Shown piece after piece: positions 61,174-64,000 of a stretch of 64,000 nt of DNA. Under the pieces are notes generated by a model. It was given only the letters and a program-made list of their open reading frames with translations, was not told the DNA's origin and searched no databases. The position numbers and the translations under genes were made by a program. Where the stretch lies: NCBI GenBank assembly GCA_040216555.1, contig JAVJOW010000009.1, forward strand, positions 248,001 through 312,000. The letters run 5' to 3'. Positions within the stretch are counted from its first letter, which is position 1. Each line of letters begins with the position of its first letter. This DNA comes from Arenibacter sp040216555 (GTDB lineage: Bacteria; Bacteroidota; Bacteroidia; Flavobacteriales; Flavobacteriaceae).

Positions 61174-62517
61174 ATGAAGAAATTTTTCGAGACATTATCA
61201 AATATTTGGAAGATTGAAGAACTAAAGGGTAGGATAATCGTTACCCTTGGTTTGCTTTTGGTGTATCGTTTTGGTGCGCAGGTAGTTCTTCCTGGTATTG
61301 ATTCAACCCAGTTAGCTGGTTTGGCCTCCAGTACTGATAGTGGTATTTTGGGTATATTGAATGCCTTTACCGGAGGAGCATTGTCCAATGCCTCGGTTTT
61401 TGCGTTGGGAATTATGCCTTATATTTCTGCTTCTATTGTAGTGCAGTTAATGGGTATAGCCATTCCTTATCTTCAAAAATTACAAAAGGAAGGAGAAAGC
61501 GGAAGAAAAACAATCAATCAAATTACCAGATGGCTTACTATCGGTATTTGTATTGTTCAGGCTCCTGCTTATTTGTACAGTTTGGGAGCTTTGGGAGTTC
61601 CTGACAGTGCCTTCGTATTTGGTAAGGGACTTGATTTTGTGATCCCATCGGTAATAATTTTGGTTGCAGGAACTATTTTTGCCATGTGGTTGGGAGAAAA
61701 AATTACCGATAAAGGTATTGGTAATGGTATATCACTTCTGATCATGATAGGGATTATAGCTACAATGCCTCAGAATTTTGTACAGGAATTTATATCTAGG
61801 ACAGCAAATAATAATGGTGGACTTATGTTCATGCTTATTGAAGTTATTATTTGGTTTATTGTGATTTTGCTATGTGTATTGTTGGTAATGGCTACTCGCC
61901 AGATACCGGTTCAATATGCTAGAAGGACTGCCTCCGGTGGATATGAAAAGAATATCATGGGATCTAGGCAGTATATTCCCTTAAAGTTGAATGCTTCTGG
62001 AGTAATGCCTATTATATTTGCACAGGCCATTATGTTTGCACCTGGATTGTTGGGCAAAACCTTTAACAATACCGCGGTAGGACAGTGGATGGAAGTTCAA
62101 TTCCAAGATATATTTGGATTGGCCTACAATCTTTTGTTCGGGTTCTTGATTATTGTTTTCACCTATTTTTATACGGCGATTACAGTACCTACCAATAAAA
62201 TGGCCGATGATCTGAAAAGAAGTGGTGGATTTATTCCAGGAATTAGACCTGGAAAGGAAACTGGGGATTTTTTGGATAAGATAATGTCATTGATTACATT
62301 ACCTGGATCTGTTTTCCTTGCTTTATTGGCGGTGTTGCCGGCAGTGATTGTGAAGATTATGGATGTACAGGCGGGCTGGGCATTATTTTACGGAGGAACA
62401 TCATTGTTGATCATGGTAGGTGTGGCGATTGATACAGTGCAACAAGTAAATTCTTATTTGTTGAACAGACATTATGACGGTTTGATGAAATCAGGAAAAA
62501 ATAGAAAGGTAGCATAG
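61174..62517 (+). CDS. secY: protein translocase subunit SecY
   Basis: 447 residues with ten membrane segments by reading. Landmarks: LLVYRFGAQVVLPGID, ALGIMPYISASIVVQLM, EGESGRKTINQITRWLT, the cytoplasmic loop RQIPVQYARR and SYLLNRHYDGLMKSGKNRK at the end. Central channel of the Sec translocon, in its usual spc-operon place. Confidence 0.98.
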   Translation: MKKFFETLSNIWKIEELKGRIIVTLGLLLVYRFGAQVVLPGIDSTQLAGLASSTDSGILGILNAFTGGALSNASVFALGIMPYISASIVVQLMGIAIPYLQKLQKEGESGRKTINQITRWLTIGICIVQAPAYLYSLGALGVPDSAFVFGKGLDFVIPSVIILVAGTIFAMWLGEKITDKGIGNGISLLIMIGIIATMPQNFVQEFISRTANNNGGLMFMLIEVIIWFIVILLCVLLVMATRQIPVQYARRTASGGYEKNIMGSRQYIPLKLNASGVMPIIFAQAIMFAPGLLGKTFNNTAVGQWMEVQFQDIFGLAYNLLFGFLIIVFTYFYTAITVPTNKMADDLKRSGGFIPGIRPGKETGDFLDKIMSLITLPGSVFLALLAVLPAVIVKIMDVQAGWALFYGGTSLLIMVGVAIDTVQQVNSYLLNRHYDGLMKSGKNRKVA

Positions 62518-62520
62518 ATT

Positions 62521-62736
62521 ATGGCTAAACAATCAGCAATAGAGCAAGATGGAAGCATAATTGAGGCATTGTCAAATGCCATGTTTCGCGTGGAGTTGGA
62601 AAACGGTCACGTGGTAACGGCACACATCTCTGGAAAAATGCGTATGCATTATATTAAGTTACTTCCAGGGGATAAGGTTAAGCTCGAAATGAGCCCTTAC
62701 GATTTAAGTAAAGCAAGAATTACATATAGATATTAA
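62521..62736 (+). CDS. infA: translation initiation factor IF-1
   Basis: 71 residues: MAKQSAIEQDGSIIEALSNAMFRVELENGHVVTAHISGKMRMHYIKLLPGDKVKLEMSPYDLSKARITYRY, an OB fold protein binding the ribosomal A site; family motifs are ELENGHVV and MRMHYIKLLPGD. Three bases after the secY stop. Confidence 0.98.
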   Translation: MAKQSAIEQDGSIIEALSNAMFRVELENGHVVTAHISGKMRMHYIKLLPGDKVKLEMSPYDLSKARITYRY

Positions 62737-62745
62737 GTAAATAGG

Positions 62746-62862
62746 ATGAAAGTTAGAGCATCAATAAAGAAAAGAAGTGCCGAGTGCAAGATTGTGCGTA
62801 GAAAAGGCAGATTGTACGTAATTAATAAAAAGAATCCTAGATTTAAACAAAGACAAGGGTAA
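62746..62862 (+). CDS. rpmJ: 50S ribosomal protein L36, zinc-free form
   Basis: 38 residues: MKVRASIKKRSAECKIVRRK, then GRLYVINKKNPRFKQRQG. The four zinc ligands (three Cys, one His) of the common L36 form are reduced to a single Cys, so it is the zinc-independent type. Stop at 62860-62862, three bases... two bases before the rpsM ATG at 62865. Confidence 0.95.
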   Translation: MKVRASIKKRSAECKIVRRKGRLYVINKKNPRFKQRQG

Positions 62863-62864
62863 TT

Positions 62865-63239
62865 ATGGCAAGAATTGCAGGTGTAGACATACCAAAACAG
62901 AAAAGAGGGGTAATAGCCCTAACCTATATCTTTGGTATAGGAAAAAGTAGGGCTAAGGAGATTTTATCTACTGCCCAAGTAAGTGAGGATACCAAAGTAT
63001 CTGAATGGAACGATGATGAGATTGGTCGTATTCGTGAGGCAGTTTCTTCTTTGACTATTGAAGGGGAATTGCGTTCTGAAAACCAATTGAACATTAAGCG
63101 TTTAATGGATATAGGTTGTTATAGAGGTATTCGCCATAGATCTGGTCTGCCTTTAAGAGGTCAGCGTACCAAAAACAACTCTAGGACAAGAAAAGGTAAG
63201 AGGAAAACAGTTGCTAACAAGAAGAAGGCAACTAAATAA
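62865..63239 (+). CDS. rpsM: 30S ribosomal protein S13
   Basis: 124 residues: MARIAGVDIPKQKRGVIALTYIFGIGKSRAKEILS, LMDIGCYRGIRHRSGLPLRGQRTKNNSRTRKGKRKTVANKK. Head protein contacting P-site tRNA; first gene of the alpha part. Confidence 0.98.
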   Translation: MARIAGVDIPKQKRGVIALTYIFGIGKSRAKEILSTAQVSEDTKVSEWNDDEIGRIREAVSSLTIEGELRSENQLNIKRLMDIGCYRGIRHRSGLPLRGQRTKNNSRTRKGKRKTVANKKKATK

Positions 63240-63252
63240 TAATTAGGATATT

Positions 63253-63645
63253 ATGGCAAAGGCAAATGCAAAAGCGGCAAAGAAGCGTAAAGTTATAGTA
63301 GAGTCTGTGGGCGAAGCCCACGTTACTGCTTCTTTTAATAATATTATTATTTCTTTAACCAACAAGAAGGGTGATGTAATTTCTTGGTCTTCAGCAGGTA
63401 AAATGGGTTTCAGGGGTTCTAAAAAGAACACCCCTTATGCAGCTCAAATAGCTTCTGAGGATTGTGCTAAAGTTGCTCATGAAGCTGGTTTAAGAAAAGT
63501 AAAAGTTTATGTAAAAGGACCGGGAAATGGTAGGGAATCTGCTATCCGTTCCATACATAACTCAGGAATTGAGGTTACAGAGATTATCGATGTAACTCCA
63601 ATGCCGCACAATGGTTGTAGACCACCAAAAAGAAGAAGAGTATAA
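63253..63645 (+). CDS. rpsK: 30S ribosomal protein S11
   Basis: 130 residues: VGEAHVTASFNNIIISLTNKKGDVISWSSAGKMGFRGSKKNTPYAAQIASEDCAK, VYVKGPGNGRESAIRSIHNSGIEVTEIIDVTPMPHNGCRPPKRRRV. Platform protein near the mRNA exit. Confidence 0.98.
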   Translation: MAKANAKAAKKRKVIVESVGEAHVTASFNNIIISLTNKKGDVISWSSAGKMGFRGSKKNTPYAAQIASEDCAKVAHEAGLRKVKVYVKGPGNGRESAIRSIHNSGIEVTEIIDVTPMPHNGCRPPKRRRV

Positions 63646-63748
63646 TTAATAGTAATCAATTGCCCCAATGGGGTGTTTCAAGGAAATGTAGTTACGATTA
63701 TCGAAGGATAAGCCTTAATTCATGATCACGTTTCCAAACTAAAAGAAA
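63646..63748 (+). other. 103-base spacer before rpsD with a small GC hairpin
   Basis: CCCC-AAT-GGGG (63663-63673) can form a tight hairpin, with no T-run after it. In E. coli, S4 represses the alpha operon by binding a structured leader before rpsM; whether this spacer does a similar job for rpsD cannot be seen from sequence. Confidence 0.25.
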
Positions 63749-64000
63749 ATGGCAAGATATACAGGACCAAAAACAAAGATCGCCCGTAAATTCGGAGAAG
63801 CGATTTTCGGAGATGATAAATCTTTTGAGAAAAGAAATTATCCTCCAGGACAACACGGTAATAACAGACGTCGTGGTAAAAAGTCTGAATATGCTATCCA
63901 GCTAATGGAAAAGCAAAAAGCAAAATACACTTACGGTATTTTGGAAAAACAATTCCGAAACATATTTGCAAAAGCAAATAGAAGTAAAGGAGTAACCGGT
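63749..64000 (+). CDS. rpsD: 30S ribosomal protein S4, 3' truncated by the window end
   Basis: 84 residues visible: MARYTGPKTKIARKFGEAIFGDDKSFEKRNYPPGQHGNNRRRGKKSEYAIQLMEKQKAKYTYGILEKQFRNIF... matches the S4 N-terminal region (YTGPKxKxxR, YPPGQHG, EKQKxKYxYGxLEKQFRN). The rest, and expected rpoA and rplQ, lie beyond 64000. Confidence 0.97.
   Translation, partial: MARYTGPKTKIARKFGEAIFGDDKSFEKRNYPPGQHGNNRRRGKKSEYAIQLMEKQKAKYTYGILEKQFRNIFAKANRSKGVTG

Noticed and set aside
1..64000. CRISPR arrays, tRNA or rRNA genes, prophage or complete insertion sequence
   Set aside because: None seen: no regularly spaced repeats, no cloverleaf or rRNA-like stretch, and no transposase, integrase or phage structural gene.

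Overview
The window looks like chromosome of a marine member of the Flavobacteriaceae (Bacteroidota). The evidence is low GC, promoters of the TTTG-N19-TAnnTTTG type, a SusC/SusD-type outer-membrane pair, secreted proteins with MKK...LSC lipoboxes, a radC / polysaccharide-deacetylase / YjjG cluster, and a fused str-S10-spc-alpha ribosomal operon with no tuf between fusA and rpsJ. The genus cannot be fixed from sequence alone; something near Arenibacter, Maribacter or Zobellia would fit.

Layout. 1-504: 3' end of an outer-membrane beta-barrel gene. 505-23808: a methionine, sulfur and one-carbon locus. It holds metK behind a structured leader, a SAM-I riboswitch with metY, a trifunctional MetX-aspartokinase-homoserine dehydrogenase fusion, a GIY-YIG nuclease gene set between palindromic repeats, metZ, an Rrf2-type regulator, and an assimilatory sulfate reduction operon (DUF2061, cysH, cysD, cysN, siroheme sulfite reductase with HEPN-like tail, SUMT, ferredoxin-NADP reductase-like flavoprotein). 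A second SAM-I riboswitch follows, then a split methionine synthase with a PLP ammonia-lyase/racemase gene between its halves, and metF. 23922-36968: mixed envelope and housekeeping genes (PagL-like protein, GIN-domain lipoprotein, serine hydrolase, VOC protein, DUF1080 plus Gfo/Idh/MocA pair, radC, polysaccharide deacetylase-like protein, YjjG-type HAD, DUF5723 protein, unknown secreted proteins). 37152-40656: rarA(-), a second nuclease-palindrome cassette (broken DUF559 gene with terminal inverted repeats and flanking 27-bp direct repeats), rhomboid, rlmB(-). 40719-48109, minus strand: aryl-sulfate sulfotransferase-like lipoprotein, and a SusC / SusD-like / surface lipoprotein operon with a perfect palindrome upstream. 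48606-64000: the ribosomal protein operon from rpsL to rpsD, which runs off the end.

How it works together. Sulfate is activated by CysDN, reduced by CysH and the sulfite reductase (siroheme from SUMT, electrons probably through the FNR-like flavoprotein), and the sulfide is joined to the acyl-homoserine made by the MetX-ThrA fusion, using MetY and/or MetZ. Homocysteine is methylated by the two-piece MetH with methyl-THF from MetF, and MetK makes SAM. SAM then feeds back through two S-box riboswitches and possibly a third, different RNA in front of metK. The Rrf2 regulator and two near-identical operator-like sites are the probable sulfur control of the cys operon.

The most unusual material is the pair of solitary nuclease genes embedded in palindromic repeats (7163-7789 and 38488-39065), the metK leader, and an attenuator-like set of four complementary segments between rpsJ and rplC. 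All function calls come from reading the sequence and recalling families; no search was run.
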